Of a stretch of DNA of 64,000 bases, positions 1 through 9,648 are shown in pieces. Numbering within the stretch: the stretch's first letter is position 1; each line of letters begins with the position of its first letter. The DNA is from Alphaproteobacteria bacterium (GTDB lineage Bacteria; Pseudomonadota; Alphaproteobacteria; Micavibrionales; Micavibrionaceae): positions 620,001 through 684,000 of the forward strand of contig JAHDXS010000001.1 in the NCBI GenBank assembly GCA_023384135.1, written 5' to 3'. The position numbers and the translations under genes are program-made. Under the pieces are notes generated by a model. The model was given only the letters and a program-made list of their open reading frames with translations, was not told where the DNA came from and ran no database searches.

Positions 1-774
1 CGCCGCCGCATCCGCACCGACTTCCTTGGAAAACAGGACCGCCCCGCTTCGCCGCACCCACTCGGCCAGTTGCTCGATGGCCGCCGCGCGGAACGTATCC
101 CCCGCCGCGATCAGGACGCTTTTCTTCTGCTCGCGGATCAAATGGCTGGCATATTTGCCGATCGTCGTCGTCTTGCCCGCCCCGTTCACACCGCACACCA
201 GAATGACGAACGGCCCCCCGCCTTCGGCGGACAGCTTTATGGGCCGGGCCACGGGCTCCAGAATCTCTTCGATCCCCTTGGCCAGCGCCTCGCGTATTTC
301 GTCTTCGGAAATATCCTTACCGAAACGGTCCTGCGAAAAATCGGCGATCACGCGCGCCGCCGTCTTCGGCCCGAGATCGGCCTCAATCAAAAGCTCTTCA
401 AGCTGGTCCAGCGTTTCCTGATCCAGCTTTTTCTTTGTGATCAGTCCGGCGATGCCTTCCGTCAGCTTGCTTGAGGATTTGCTTAAGCCCCGCGTCAGCC
501 TCCAGAACCATCCACCCTCCTCCGTGTGGTCACTGAGATCCTCGGCTTCCTTGCGGTCGTCGAACAACCGGTGTTCCGGCACGGGCGTCTCTTCGAGCTG
601 GTCGATGATATCGGCTTCGCTAACCTCAAGCGTATCCCTGAGGTCTTCGCCCATCTCCGCCTCGTAATCGGTGGAAAGCTCGATGCCCGGCTCTTTCGGC
701 GGATGCAACAAACGGTCGTCCTGCTCGTCTTTTTCCTGATCGGTGATGTTGTTTTTCTTGCGCCAGAAAATCAT
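1..774 (-). CDS. ftsY: Signal recognition particle receptor FtsY (N-terminal part; runs off the window)
   Basis: FtsY is the membrane-associated GTPase that docks the SRP-ribosome complex at the Sec translocon. Reading the minus strand from the ATG at 774 gives 258 codons without a stop; the gene leaves the window at base 1, so the later GTPase motifs are missing. The acidic N-terminal A region (MIFWRKKNNITDQEKDEQ..., about 95 residues) precedes the NG domain. The P-loop GVNGAGKTTTIGK and the following DTFRAAAIEQL are diagnostic of FtsY/Ffh GTPases, and FtsY rather than Ffh is indicated by the acidic extension and by a separate ffh at 3206. It is the last gene of a dapF-mtaB-ftsY unit, 74 bp after mtaB. 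Confidence 0.95.
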   Translation of the reverse strand, partial: MIFWRKKNNITDQEKDEQDDRLLHPPKEPGIELSTDYEAEMGEDLRDTLEVSEADIIDQLEETPVPEHRLFDDRKEAEDLSDHTEEGGWFWRLTRGLSKSSSKLTEGIAGLITKKKLDQETLDQLEELLIEADLGPKTAARVIADFSQDRFGKDISEDEIREALAKGIEEILEPVARPIKLSAEGGGPFVILVCGVNGAGKTTTIGKYASHLIREQKKSVLIAAGDTFRAAAIEQLAEWVRRSGAVLFSKEVGADAAA

Positions 775-848
775 GACTTGGCCTCGTTATTTATGGCCCC
801 CAGTGTATACCTGCCTTACAAGCAATGAAACACAGAAATAAGGAAAAA

Positions 849-2171
849 TCAGGCGCGGATGCGTTCGACCTGCTCGACGACTTCGCCCGTAAGAACGCCG
901 CCGACGGCTCCGGTAATTTTTACATCGACGAGCGATCCCGGCTCGATTGCCCGGTCGAGAGTAACCGAGGCGAAATCTGCCGCACGGCCCAGCCCGTCTT
1001 TTTCAACCAGAACTTCAAACGTCTGCCCGATATGCCGCCCGAGGAAGCGGCCCATCTGCACATCGCGCAGATCGCGCAACTTCGCCGCCCGCGCTTTGCG
1101 CACGACCGGATCAACCTGCGGCATTTTCGCGGCCGGAGTGCCTTCCCGCTCGGAATACGGAAAGATATGCAAGAACGTCAGATCACATTCCTCAACCAGC
1201 CGCACGGTATTGGCAAACATTTCATCCGTCTCGGTCGGGAACCCCGCGATGATATCCGCGCCAAACGCCATATCCGGGCGCAGGGCCTTCGCCCGTTCGC
1301 ACACCGCGATCACGTCGGCGCGCAAATGCCGCCGCTTCATGCGCTTAAGGGTCAAATCGTCGCCCGCCTGCACCGAAAGATGAAGATGCGGCATCAAACG
1401 CGGCTCTTCGGCGATCAGCCGCCACAGATCCGCGTCGATCTCCACCGGGTCCAGCGACGACAGGCGCACACGCGCCAACCCGGGAACAAGCGCCAGCACA
1501 CGCCGGATCATCTGCCCCAGACTCGGGCTGCCCGGCAAATCGTGCCCGTAAGAGGTCACATCCACGCCGGTGAATACGATCTCCTTGTAACCGCGCTCGA
1601 CAAGGCTGTGCACCTGCTTGGAAATCACGCCGATGGGAACCGAGCGCGAATTGCCCCGCCCATAGGGAATGATGCAGAAGGTACAGCGATGGTCGCATCC
1701 GTTCTGCACCTGCAAAAACGCGCGGGTCCGGTCTTCGTACCCGTCGATCAGATGCCCCGCCGTTTCCTTCACCGACATGATGTCGTTGACAAGAATACGT
1801 GCGTGTGTGGGCGCGCCCCAGCTTTCCGCCTGTAATTTCTCTTCGTTGCCGATCACCCGGTCAACTTCCGGCATATCGGCATATTGCTCCGGGTCGATCT
1901 GGGCGCTGCACCCCGTGACCACGATCTGCGCGTCCGGATTCTCGCGCCGCGCCCGACGGATCGCCTGCCGCGCCTGCCGCTCGGCTTCTTTTGTAACAGC
2001 GCAGGTATTGAAGATGATGACGCCCTGCAAGCCCGCGTTCTTCGCATGGTCGCGCATGACCTCTGACTCGTGCATATTCAAACGGCAACCGAACGTGACG
2101 ACCTGCGGCTCGGCGTTGGCGGCCTGCCCCTTGATCTTATCAACTGTCTGCGAAAGCTCGTCTTTTTTCAT
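849..2171 (-). CDS. mtaB: tRNA (N6-threonylcarbamoyladenosine-2-methylthio) methylthiotransferase MtaB
   Basis: A 440-residue radical-SAM methylthiotransferase that adds a 2-methylthio group to t6A37 of tRNAs. The N-terminal UPF0004 domain has the three expected cysteines (TFGCRLNMHESE, NTCAVT, GCSAQ) for the auxiliary cluster. The radical-SAM triad follows in NGCDHRCTFCIIPYGRGNSRS (CxxxCxxC), and a TRAM-like segment ends the protein. The MtaB class is inferred from the FGCRLN signature and the RGNSRS motif; MiaB itself is encoded at 47371. The start is the ATG at 2171. It lies between dapF (35 bp upstream) and ftsY, the usual alphaproteobacterial order. Confidence 0.93.
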   Translation of the reverse strand: MKKDELSQTVDKIKGQAANAEPQVVTFGCRLNMHESEVMRDHAKNAGLQGVIIFNTCAVTKEAERQARQAIRRARRENPDAQIVVTGCSAQIDPEQYADMPEVDRVIGNEEKLQAESWGAPTHARILVNDIMSVKETAGHLIDGYEDRTRAFLQVQNGCDHRCTFCIIPYGRGNSRSVPIGVISKQVHSLVERGYKEIVFTGVDVTSYGHDLPGSPSLGQMIRRVLALVPGLARVRLSSLDPVEIDADLWRLIAEEPRLMPHLHLSVQAGDDLTLKRMKRRHLRADVIAVCERAKALRPDMAFGADIIAGFPTETDEMFANTVRLVEECDLTFLHIFPYSEREGTPAAKMPQVDPVVRKARAAKLRDLRDVQMGRFLGRHIGQTFEVLVEKDGLGRAADFASVTLDRAIEPGSLVDVKITGAVGGVLTGEVVEQVERIRA

Positions 2172-2206
2172 AGTGCCCGAAACCTAAACCATAGCGCGTC
2201 AAAACG

Positions 2207-3037
2207 TCAAACTTTATCATAGCTATAGGGTGCCAGCGTCCCCGCGAAAACATAGGCCACCGGCCCGGTCATCAGCACATGCCCGTCGCTCTCCCGCCAT
2301 TCGAGGCGCAGCACGCCCCCGTCCATCTCGATTTCGACCGTCCGACCCGCAAGCCCGCGCCGCGCCGCCGCAACGGCTGTAGCGCAAGCCGCCGTACCGC
2401 AGGCCAGCGTAATCCCCGCCCCGCGCTCCCAGACCCGCAGACGAAGGCGGTTATCCCCTGTCACCTGCGCAAAACTGATATTCGCCCGCTGCGGGAACAG
2501 GGAATGGTTCTCGAAAACCGGCCCCAGCGTATCCACAGGGATATCCAGAAGGTTATCAACAAAGAACACGCAATGCGGATTGCCCATATTCACCCCCACC
2601 GGATCCTGAACAGGCCCCTCTCCGATACGTAAATGCATCGTATCCCGTTCTGCCGACAGCGGAATTTCGCGCCAATCCAGCCGCGCCGGCCCCATATCGA
2701 CACTCACCAGCCCGCCTGCGGTCCGGCGGCAATCCAGAAGCCCGCCCAGCGTCTCGATAAGACAGTCCCCGCCCCCGCTCTGCTTCATATACAGGTCCGC
2801 CACGCACCGCGTCGCGTTCCCGCAATTCTCGGCCTGCGAAGCATCCGGGTTATAGATACGCATGAACAAATCCGCCCGTTCCGAGGGCTCCAGAATGATC
2901 AGCTGGTCGCACCCGACCCCGAAATGGCGGTGGCAAACCTGCCGCACCATCTCGGGCGCAAGCGCAAGCGTCCCGCCCCTTTGGTCGAGAATTACAAAAT
3001 CGTTGCCCAGCCCATGCATCTTTACAAAATTCATCAT
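2207..3037 (-). CDS. dapF: Diaminopimelate epimerase
   Basis: A 276-residue cofactor-independent epimerase converting LL- to meso-diaminopimelate for lysine and peptidoglycan synthesis. The two active-site cysteines are visible: Cys72 in ENCGNATRC and Cys213 in LACGTAACA. The N-terminal MHGLGNDFVILDQ is also family-typical. The start is either of two adjacent ATGs (3037 or 3034). It is the first gene of the dapF-mtaB-ftsY unit and is divergent from ffh, sharing a 168-bp intergenic region with it. Confidence 0.96.
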   Translation of the reverse strand: MMNFVKMHGLGNDFVILDQRGGTLALAPEMVRQVCHRHFGVGCDQLIILEPSERADLFMRIYNPDASQAENCGNATRCVADLYMKQSGGGDCLIETLGGLLDCRRTAGGLVSVDMGPARLDWREIPLSAERDTMHLRIGEGPVQDPVGVNMGNPHCVFFVDNLLDIPVDTLGPVFENHSLFPQRANISFAQVTGDNRLRLRVWERGAGITLACGTAACATAVAAARRGLAGRTVEIEMDGGVLRLEWRESDGHVLMTGPVAYVFAGTLAPYSYDKV

Positions 3038-3133
3038 AATGCTTGATTTAGCAGATATTTCCGTGCTATGTCACGCCCCATCAACTGGCAGATTTATATG
3101 TCAGTGCCCAAGGTCTTTAGGGGACCAGGTACC

Positions 3134-3163
3134 CCGCAGTCGGCGAAATGACGCTCACTGCGG
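3134..3163 (+). other. Inverted repeat in the ffh leader
   Basis: CCGCAGT (3134-3140) and ACTGCGG (3157-3163) form a perfect 7-bp stem with a 16-base loop about 40 bases before the ffh start. It is preceded by GGGGACC/GGTACCCC, which can form an overlapping imperfect stem. There is no T-run, so it is not a typical terminator. It may be a structured 5' leader of ffh or an operator for the divergent dapF and ffh promoters. The repeat is seen; its role is not known. Confidence 0.4.
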
Positions 3164-3205
3164 CGAAAATGTTATTTACGGTTTGAAGGATTATAGCGGT
3201 AGAAA

Positions 3206-4747
3206 ATGTTTGAATCGCTGAGCGAAAAACTAGGAAGCGTCTTCACGAAGCTGCGCGGCAAGGCAGCCCTCTCGGAAAACGACGTAATGGCCGTGTCCCG
3301 CGAAATCCGCGTGGCGCTGCTGGAGGCCGACGTAGCCCTCCCCGTGGTCAAGGAATTCGTGGCCGGAATCAAGGACAAGGCCGTCGGCCAGCAGGTCATC
3401 AAGGGCGTCAACCCCGCCCAGCAGGTCATCAAGATCGTCCACGACGCGCTGGTCGAGATGCTCGGCTCCGACAGCGCGGACCTCAAATTCGGCGCGGCGC
3501 CCTGCGCCTACCTGATGGTCGGTCTGCAAGGTTCGGGTAAAACCACCTCCACCGCCAAGATCGCAAAAATCCTGACCGAAAAACGCGGCAAGAAGGTCCT
3601 GATGGCCTCGCTGGACGTTTACCGCCCCGCCGCGCAGGACCAGCTTAAAATCCTCGGCGAACAGACGGAAATCGCCACCCTGCCCATCGTCGCGGGCCAG
3701 AAGCCGCTCGACATCGCCAAACGCGCAATGGATGTGGGCCGCAAGGAAGGCTACGACGTTGTCATCCTCGATACCGCTGGCCGCCTCTCCATCGATGAGG
3801 AGATGATGAAGGAGGCCGAGGCGATCAAGAAATTCGCCAACCCCGTCGAAACACTGCTCATCGCGGACGCCATGACCGGACAGGACGCGGTGAACACCGC
3901 CAAAATCTTCGATGACCGCGTGGGCCTGACCGGCATCATGCTGACCCGCGTGGACGGCGACGCAAGAGGCGGCGCGGCTATGTCCATGAAGGCCGTGACC
4001 GGAAAACCCGTCAAGCTCATCGGGATGGGCGAGAAATGGACCGAGATCGAGGTCTTCCACCCCAGCCGCATCGCGGGCCGCATCCTCGGCATGGGCGACG
4101 TGGTCAGCCTCGTCGAACGCGCCGCCGAAACGGTGGACCGCGCCGAAGCCGCCGACATGGCCCGCAAGTTCAAAAAAGGCCAGATGGATTTCACCGACCT
4201 GCTCAAGCAGATCCAGCAAATGAAGAAAATGGGCGGCATGGCCTCCATGATCAAGATGATGCCGGGCCTGAGCACCATGGCCGGAAAACTGGACGCCGCC
4301 GGAATGAACGACTCTCTGGTCAAGCGACAGGAGGCGATCATCCTCTCCATGACCCCCAAGGAACGCGCTAAACCCGAACTGCTTAATGCCTCGCGCAAGA
4401 AACGCATCGCGGCGGGCTCCGGCACCACGGTGCAGGAAATCAACACTATGGCCCGCCAGCTCAAGCAGATGCAGGTCATGATGAAACGCATGCGCAAGAT
4501 GGGCAAGGGCCAGATGATGGGCATGATGAAGCAGATGATGGGCGGCAACATGGACGAACTGTCCCTGCTGGCCGAAACGATGGACGCCGACGCGCTGGCC
4601 GCTGACATGGCGCACCTCGACGCGCCCTCCGGCGGATCGCCCTTCGCCAAGAACGTCCTTCCCGGCCTCGGCGGCTCCGTAGGACAACCGGGCGGCCTGA
4701 AATTGCCGCTGGCGGACAAGGACAAGAATAAAGAAGGCAAGAAATAA
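3206..4747 (+). CDS. ffh: Signal recognition particle protein Ffh
   Basis: A 513-residue SRP54 homologue that binds 4.5S RNA and signal sequences of nascent membrane proteins. It has an N-terminal helical bundle (about 1-90) and a GTPase G domain with P-loop GLQGSGKT (106-113), DTAGRLS and TRVDGDARGG. The methionine-rich M domain (from about residue 300) carries repeated KQMQVMMKRMRKMGKGQMM-type helices, followed by a Gly/Lys-rich tail. It heads ffh-rpsP-rimM-trmD-rplS. Its partner FtsY lies divergently 2.4 kb away. No 4.5S RNA gene was recognised beside it. Confidence 0.97.
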   Translation: MFESLSEKLGSVFTKLRGKAALSENDVMAVSREIRVALLEADVALPVVKEFVAGIKDKAVGQQVIKGVNPAQQVIKIVHDALVEMLGSDSADLKFGAAPCAYLMVGLQGSGKTTSTAKIAKILTEKRGKKVLMASLDVYRPAAQDQLKILGEQTEIATLPIVAGQKPLDIAKRAMDVGRKEGYDVVILDTAGRLSIDEEMMKEAEAIKKFANPVETLLIADAMTGQDAVNTAKIFDDRVGLTGIMLTRVDGDARGGAAMSMKAVTGKPVKLIGMGEKWTEIEVFHPSRIAGRILGMGDVVSLVERAAETVDRAEAADMARKFKKGQMDFTDLLKQIQQMKKMGGMASMIKMMPGLSTMAGKLDAAGMNDSLVKRQEAIILSMTPKERAKPELLNASRKKRIAAGSGTTVQEINTMARQLKQMQVMMKRMRKMGKGQMMGMMKQMMGGNMDELSLLAETMDADALAADMAHLDAPSGGSPFAKNVLPGLGGSVGQPGGLKLPLADKDKNKEGKK

Positions 4748-4829
4748 CCCGCCCTGCCCCGAAACGGGCGCGGCGGAAACTAAACGGTAAATTTTTAAAA
4801 ATCTGATCTGAAAGAAAAAGGAGAGTAAC

Positions 4830-5246
4830 ATGGCACTTGCAATCAGACTGGCGAGAGGCGGACGCAAAAACCGCCCCTTCTATCGTATCGTTGTTGCGGA
4901 TAAGAGAATGCCGCGCGACGGTCGCTTCATCGAGAAGCTGGGAACCTACGATCCCCTGCTGGGCTCGGACAACGAAAACCGCGTGCGTCTCGTCAAGGAC
5001 CGCATCGAATACTGGCTGGGACAGGGCGCGAAACCCTCCGAGCGCGTAGCGATCTTCCTCGGCAAGGCCGGCATCATCGAAATGCCCAAGCAGCCCAACC
5101 GCCCGAACAAGGCCCAGCAGTCTGAAAAGACCAAGCTGCGCATTGCCGACAAGGCGGAAAAGAAAAAGGCAGCCGCTGAAGCCGCCGCGCAAGCTGCAGC
5201 CGCTCCCGCCGAGGCACCCGCCGAAGGCGAAGCCGCAGCCGAATAA
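4830..5246 (+). CDS. rpsP: 30S ribosomal protein S16
   Basis: The first ~80 residues are canonical bS16 ([20 protein letters not shown], then [14 protein letters not shown]). A Lys/Ala/Glu-rich tail extends it to 138 residues, as is common in alphaproteobacteria. AAGGAGAG sits 5-12 bases before the ATG, a strong ribosome binding site suited to high expression. S16 is needed for 30S assembly, and its neighbour RimM acts on the same 30S head region. Confidence 0.97.
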   Translation: MALAIRLARGGRKNRPFYRIVVADKRMPRDGRFIEKLGTYDPLLGSDNENRVRLVKDRIEYWLGQGAKPSERVAIFLGKAGIIEMPKQPNRPNKAQQSEKTKLRIADKAEKKKAAAEAAAQAAAAPAEAPAEGEAAAE

Positions 5247-5273
5247 TCTTTGGCGCTATAACGGGAAACCATC

Positions 5274-5819
5274 ATGGCCAGCCCCAAAACCCCGCCCGCC
5301 GGGCAACAGACCAAACGAGTCTGCCTCGGCAGGATCGCTTCGGCGCACGGGGTCAAGGGGCTGGTCAAGCTTTTACCCTATGGCGAAGACGTGAGCCTGC
5401 TGGAAACGCTCGGCCCGCTGTATACCGCCGAAGACGGCCCGCAAACCCTCAAAATCAAAATCCACAACACGGCGGGCAAAAACGTGATCGCCGCCGTCGA
5501 GGGCTGCGCCGACCGCGATCAGGCGGAAAAACTGCGCGGCACCGAACTCTGGGTTGACCGCGCCGCCTTGCCGGAGATCGAGGACGAAGATGAGTTTTAT
5601 ATAGAGGACCTCATCGGCCTCGAAGTCCGCAACGAAAAGGGCGTTCGCATCGGCAAGGTGAGCGCTGTCGAAAATTTCGGCGGCGGCGATTTGGTGGATG
5701 TCAAACCCGATGGCGGCCAGAGCGCCTACGTTCAGTTCCGCAGCGAATTCGTCGGAGACATCAACCTCAACGAAGGCTACTTGGTATTGACGGAAGACGG
5801 GCTGGCGGTGCTGGAATGA
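5274..5819 (+). CDS. rimM: 16S rRNA maturation factor RimM
   Basis: A 181-residue protein with the RimM N-terminal barrel ([19 protein letters not shown]) and a C-terminal PRC barrel ([22 protein letters not shown]...). RimM binds S19 and promotes maturation of the 30S head. It sits between rpsP and trmD as in most bacteria, and its stop overlaps the trmD start (ATGA at 5816-5819), indicating translational coupling. Confidence 0.95.
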   Translation: MASPKTPPAGQQTKRVCLGRIASAHGVKGLVKLLPYGEDVSLLETLGPLYTAEDGPQTLKIKIHNTAGKNVIAAVEGCADRDQAEKLRGTELWVDRAALPEIEDEDEFYIEDLIGLEVRNEKGVRIGKVSAVENFGGGDLVDVKPDGGQSAYVQFRSEFVGDINLNEGYLVLTEDGLAVLE

Positions 5820-6550
5820 CCGCGCGTTGGCACGTCAATCTACTGACGCTTTTTCCCGAAATGTTCCCCGGCCCGCTGGGTTTATCCCTGAGCGGCAAGG
5901 CCCTTGAAAACGGCATCTGGAGTTTTATCGCATTAAATATTCGCGACTTCGCGGAAGGCGTCCACAAAAGCGTAGACGACACACCCTACGGCGGCGGCGC
6001 GGGCATGGTCATGCGCCCGGACATCATCGAAAAGGCCACCCTCTCGATTGCTAACCCGGGCCGAAAAATCTATCTCAGCCCGCGCGGCAAGCCATTAACG
6101 CAGCCTCTGGCGCAAGAATTGGCCAAAGAACCAACGCTCACCCTCCTCTGCGGCCGTTATGAGGGCGTAGACCAGCGGGTTCTGGATTCGCAAGACTTCG
6201 AGGAAATCAGCATCGGCGATTATGTCCTCTCCGGCGGCGAACCCGCCGCCATGATCCTCATGGATGCCTGCATCCGCCTCCTGCCCGGCGTTCTGGGCAA
6301 CGACGAAACGGTCAGCGAGGAAAGCTTCACCTCAGGACTGCTCGAATACCCCCATTATACCCGCCCCGCCCTCTGGACGGACGCCGACGGCCAGACCCGC
6401 GAAGTGCCCGAAACCCTGACCTCCGGCAACCACGCCAAAATCGCCGCATGGCGCACCGAAAGGGCCGAATCCATAACCAAAACCCGCCGCCCCGACCTCT
6501 GGAGCCACTACGAAGCCGCCCGCCCGCCGGGGAAAAAGCCCAAAAAATAG
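5816..6550 (+). CDS. trmD: tRNA (guanine-N1)-methyltransferase TrmD
   Basis: A 244-residue SPOUT methyltransferase that makes m1G37 in tRNAs reading CNN codons, preventing +1 frameshifting. Family signatures are [14 protein letters not shown] near the N-terminus, the [13 protein letters not shown] loop and the knot segment [12 protein letters not shown]...[12 protein letters not shown] that binds SAM. The ATG overlaps the rimM stop. Confidence 0.96.
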   Translation: MTARWHVNLLTLFPEMFPGPLGLSLSGKALENGIWSFIALNIRDFAEGVHKSVDDTPYGGGAGMVMRPDIIEKATLSIANPGRKIYLSPRGKPLTQPLAQELAKEPTLTLLCGRYEGVDQRVLDSQDFEEISIGDYVLSGGEPAAMILMDACIRLLPGVLGNDETVSEESFTSGLLEYPHYTRPALWTDADGQTREVPETLTSGNHAKIAAWRTERAESITKTRRPDLWSHYEAARPPGKKPKK

Positions 6551-6616
6551 CTTGTTTTCAAAGCACAAATACTATAAAAAGGCCCAAATTTTGATTAACC
6601 CATGAAAAAGACAAAC

Positions 6617-6629
6617 GAACCGCCGGTTC
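6617..6629 (+). other. Short inverted repeat between trmD and rplS
   Basis: GAACC-GCC-GGTTC followed by TTTAG lies in the 127-bp gap between trmD and rplS. The stem is only 5-6 bp and the T-run is short. It may be a weak attenuator or processing site lowering or uncoupling rplS from trmD. Function is inferred only. Confidence 0.25.
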
Positions 6630-6677
6630 TTTAGAAATATAAAGAGCTGATACCGGGTTCATACAAGGGACAAGACG

Positions 6678-7148
6678 ATGAACACACTGCAAAAATTCGA
6701 GGCCAAGCAGCTTGAAAAAGCGCAGGCCGCAAAACAAATGCCCGACTTCGGTCCCGGCGACACCCTCAAGGTGAACGTCAAGATCCGCGAAGGTAACCGC
6801 GAACGCGTTCAGGCCTATGAGGGCGTATGTATTTCCCGTTCCGGCAAGGGCGTCAACGAAAGCTTCACCGTCCGCAAGATCAGCTACGGCGAAGGCGTCG
6901 AGCGCGTATTCCCGCTCTGGAGTCCCCGTATCGACAGCATCGAACTGGTCCGTCGCGGTTCCGTAAGACGCGCGAAACTCTACTACCTGCGCGACCTGCG
7001 CGGTAAGAAGGCCCGGATCTCCGAGCGCACCACCGGCTACGGCATGGAAAAGGCCGCCGAGGAACCCGCTGCTGCGGCAGCCGCTCCCAAGGCTGAGAAA
7101 AAGGAAAAGGCCCCCAAAAAGGCCGCCAAGAAGAAGGCCGCTGAATAA
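6678..7148 (+). CDS. rplS: 50S ribosomal protein L19
   Basis: The first ~115 residues are canonical bL19 ([59 protein letters not shown]). A low-complexity Ala/Lys tail brings the length to 156 residues. L19 lies at the 30S-50S interface. It is the last gene of the ffh operon and is followed within 25 bases by a strong intrinsic terminator. Confidence 0.97.
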   Translation: MNTLQKFEAKQLEKAQAAKQMPDFGPGDTLKVNVKIREGNRERVQAYEGVCISRSGKGVNESFTVRKISYGEGVERVFPLWSPRIDSIELVRRGSVRRAKLYYLRDLRGKKARISERTTGYGMEKAAEEPAAAAAAPKAEKKEKAPKKAAKKKAAE

Positions 7149-7171
7149 GCGCCTCTGTCAGGCAGAAAAAC

Positions 7172-7203
7172 AAAAACCCTTCCACGCGGAAGGGTTTTTT
7201 TTT
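7172..7203. terminator. Bidirectional intrinsic terminator between rplS and the convergent gene
   Basis: CCCTTCC-ACGC-GGAAGGG stem (7177-7194) flanked by five A's on the left and nine T's on the right. It ends the rplS transcript on the plus strand and can also serve the minus-strand gene ending at 7225. Confidence 0.92.
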
Positions 7204-7224
7204 ATGGCGTCGCCCCGAAAGCTT

Positions 7225-7515
7225 TTAGCAACGGCTGATCTTCGCGCGCAAATGCACCGGCTTGCCGGAATAGTGATCCGCCGAAAGCAGAACCTCCGCG
7301 CACGAACCGAACGCCTCGGCCATATCCTCGGGCGCCTGCGCGATAAAAATCAGGCTCTCATGCAAAACGGCGTGAAGTTCGCGCGTCTCCGGATGGAACA
7401 AAATCGTCTCCGCCCGCACATAGGAAGGATCAAAAAACCGGATACACGGCGCCCCCGCCTCGCCCCGGTCGAAGGACGCATTGACTCCCGAAGGGATGAA
7501 GGTTGCGGTTTCCAT
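7225..7515 (-). CDS. Small conserved-looking protein of unknown function
   Basis: Ninety-six residues from the ATG at 7515, which follows AGGGGC with suitable spacing; an in-frame extension to 7572 lacks a good ribosome site. The sequence (METATFIPSGVNASFDRGEA... HPETRELHAVLHESLIFIA) is soluble, has no signal peptide or membrane segment, and resembles no family I can name with confidence. It is divergent from leuC and convergent with rplS. Confidence 0.6.
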   Translation of the reverse strand: METATFIPSGVNASFDRGEAGAPCIRFFDPSYVRAETILFHPETRELHAVLHESLIFIAQAPEDMAEAFGSCAEVLLSADHYSGKPVHLRAKISRC

Positions 7516-7724
7516 GGATTGCCCCTGTCTGTTGCACTGCACAAGCCAGTATACATGCACACAGATTGCCAATTCGTTAAGGCAAAAGACACAATGATTT
7601 CAATAGCATGATAACAAAAACGAGCGCAACCCAAACCCGGCATTTGCGAATTTCTCTCAAATAGGCTAAACGGAAGGATTATATTGCGTCAAAACGCAGG
7701 AAAACGAAGGATTCAAAAGGCTCC

Positions 7725-9125
7725 ATGAAACCAAGGACCCTCTACGACAAGATCTGGGACGAACATGTCATCGACCGTTCGGAAGACGGCACCTGCCTGA
7801 TTTATATCGACCGCCATCTCGTGCATGAGGTAACCTCGCCGCAGGCCTTCGAGGGATTGCGCATGACGGGCCGCAAGGTCCGCCGCCCTGAGGCCACGCT
7901 GGCCGTGATGGACCATAATGTCCCCACGACCGACCGCACCCAGCCGATCGTCGAGGAGGAAAGCCGGATTCAGGTCGATACCCTGCGCGAGAACTGCAAG
8001 GAATTCGGCGTCCAGCTTTTCGACCTGACCGATGTGCGTCAGGGCATCGTGCATATCATCGGCCCCGAGCAGGGCTTCACCCAGCCCGGCATGACCATCG
8101 TCTGCGGTGATTCCCACACCAGCACCCACGGCGCATTCGGCGCGCTCGCCTTCGGAATTGGAACATCGGAGGTCGAGCACGTTTTGGCCACGCAGACCCT
8201 GATCCAGAAAAAAAGCAAGAATATGCGCATCTCCGTGAACGGCAAACTCTCCCCGGGCGTGACCGCCAAGGATATGATCCTCGCCATCATCGGCGAGATC
8301 GGCACGGCGGGCGGCAACGGTTACGTCATCGAATACGCAGGCGAGGCCGTCCGCGCCCTCTCCATGGAGGGCCGCATGACCATGTGCAATATGTCGATCG
8401 AGGGCGGCGCGCGCGCGGGCCTGATCGCCGCCGACGAAACGACCTTCGCCTACATCAAGGGCCGCCCGCTGGCCCCAAAGGCCGGACACTGGGACAAGGC
8501 CGTCTCCTACTGGAAGACCTTTTTCAGCGACGACGGCGCAGAGTACGACAAGGAAGTCGCGCTGAAGGCCGAAGACATCCCTCCAATTGTGACATGGGGC
8601 ACCACGCCCGAGGATGTCGTGCCGATCACGGGCACGGTGCCCTCGCCCGCCGACTTCACAGACCCGAACAAAAAGGCCTCCGTCGAGCGGATGCTGGCCT
8701 ATATGGGCCTGACGCCCGGCACAAAAATGACGGACATTCCGGTCGATAAGGTGTTCATCGGCTCCTGTACCAACGCGCGGATCGAGGATCTGCGCGAAGT
8801 GGCTAAAGTCGTGGAAGGCAAAAAGGTCGCCGCCACCGTCGAGGCCATGGTCGTTCCCGGCTCCGGCCTTGTGAAAAAACAAGCCGAGGAAGAAGGCATC
8901 GCCGCGATCCTGATCGAGGCGGGATTCGACTGGCGCGAACCCGGCTGCTCGATGTGTCTGGGCATGAACCCCGACCAGCTCAAGCCCGGCGAGCGCTGCG
9001 CCTCCACTTCCAACCGCAATTTCGAGGGCCGTCAGGGCCGGGGCGGACGCACGCACCTGCTCTCGCCCGCAATGGCCGCCGCCGCCGCAATCACAGGAAA
9101 ACTGACCGACGTCAGGGAATTATAA
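7725..9125 (+). CDS. leuC: 3-isopropylmalate dehydratase large subunit
   Basis: A 466-residue aconitase-family subunit isomerising 2- to 3-isopropylmalate in leucine synthesis, together with LeuD. It contains [20 protein letters not shown] and the [4Fe-4S] ligands Cys in [14 protein letters not shown] and the two cysteines in [11 protein letters not shown]. The ATG at 7725 follows AAAAGGCTCC. It is the first gene of an expanded leucine cluster (leuC-orf-HD-leuD-orf-leuB). Confidence 0.97.
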   Translation: MKPRTLYDKIWDEHVIDRSEDGTCLIYIDRHLVHEVTSPQAFEGLRMTGRKVRRPEATLAVMDHNVPTTDRTQPIVEEESRIQVDTLRENCKEFGVQLFDLTDVRQGIVHIIGPEQGFTQPGMTIVCGDSHTSTHGAFGALAFGIGTSEVEHVLATQTLIQKKSKNMRISVNGKLSPGVTAKDMILAIIGEIGTAGGNGYVIEYAGEAVRALSMEGRMTMCNMSIEGGARAGLIAADETTFAYIKGRPLAPKAGHWDKAVSYWKTFFSDDGAEYDKEVALKAEDIPPIVTWGTTPEDVVPITGTVPSPADFTDPNKKASVERMLAYMGLTPGTKMTDIPVDKVFIGSCTNARIEDLREVAKVVEGKKVAATVEAMVVPGSGLVKKQAEEEGIAAILIEAGFDWREPGCSMCLGMNPDQLKPGERCASTSNRNFEGRQGRGGRTHLLSPAMAAAAAITGKLTDVREL

Positions 9126-9143
9126 AAAAACAGGGAGCCTAAA

Positions 9144-9602
9144 ATGCCTTATCAAAACTACGGCAAACGCAAATTTTACCTTCTCGAAGGCCACAGCCGC
9201 GAACTCGCGGAACGCGTCGAATTATTCGTTAATGGCGGCCCGAAGATGAACTCCGACGAACTCGCCGACGCCCAGCACAATCTCGGCCTCTTCACCGGCG
9301 CGCCGATTGGCTTCCCGGCGCAGGGCGGCGTGCAATATTACGCAATCTGCCCGGCCTTGCACCGCTCGCAGCACGAACCGGAGAATTATTACCTGCGCGT
9401 CCCCGTCAGCGATATCGATGGTAAGCACGTCACGCCGCACAACGCGGTCGAGATCACCGACGAGACCCGGCTGAGACGGCTCGATACGCTCTTTGCCGAA
9501 GGCGCGGATATGATCTTCACGCATCAGCACAGCCAGGGCCCGTTCATCCTGCCCGCGAAAACCGCGCGGGATTCCGGCCACGACGACGGCCCCGGAATGT
9601 GA
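9144..9602 (+). CDS. Uncharacterised protein in the leucine cluster
   Basis: A 152-residue soluble protein beginning MPYQNYGKRKFYLLEGHSRE, 18 bp after leuC with GGGAG before the ATG. It has no signal peptide and no motif I recognise. Aromatic and charged residues and two histidines in FTHQHSQGPF are visible, but no catalytic pattern can be claimed. Tight spacing suggests co-transcription with leuC; a role in leucine synthesis is not implied. Confidence 0.7.
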   Translation: MPYQNYGKRKFYLLEGHSRELAERVELFVNGGPKMNSDELADAQHNLGLFTGAPIGFPAQGGVQYYAICPALHRSQHEPENYYLRVPVSDIDGKHVTPHNAVEITDETRLRRLDTLFAEGADMIFTHQHSQGPFILPAKTARDSGHDDGPGM

Positions 9603-9648
9603 CCGTGTACCGTTGCGGGAATCATCGCGTTCCCCTAGAATCCCCGCG

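Noticed and set aside
825-1835. 336-codon plus-strand open frame
   Set aside because: Antisense of mtaB; the minus-strand radical-SAM motifs decide the real gene.
3038-3205. 4.5S SRP RNA gene next to ffh
   Set aside because: The conserved SRP RNA core (GGAAG...AGCAG-type tetraloop region) is not present.
4741-4790. Terminator between ffh and rpsP
   Set aside because: CCCG...CGGG can pair but the stem is short and no T-run follows; rpsP is expected to be co-transcribed.
3230-4867. 545-codon open frame on the minus strand
   Set aside because: It is the exact antisense of ffh; His/Gly-rich nonsense composition and no ribosome site. An artefact of GC-rich codon use.
7516-7724. Leucine attenuator leader peptide before leuC
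   Set aside because: No short ORF with leucine codon runs and no terminator-antiterminator pair in the leader.
7713-9056. 447-codon minus-strand open frame
   Set aside because: Antisense of leuC with typical shadow composition; leuC motifs are unambiguous.
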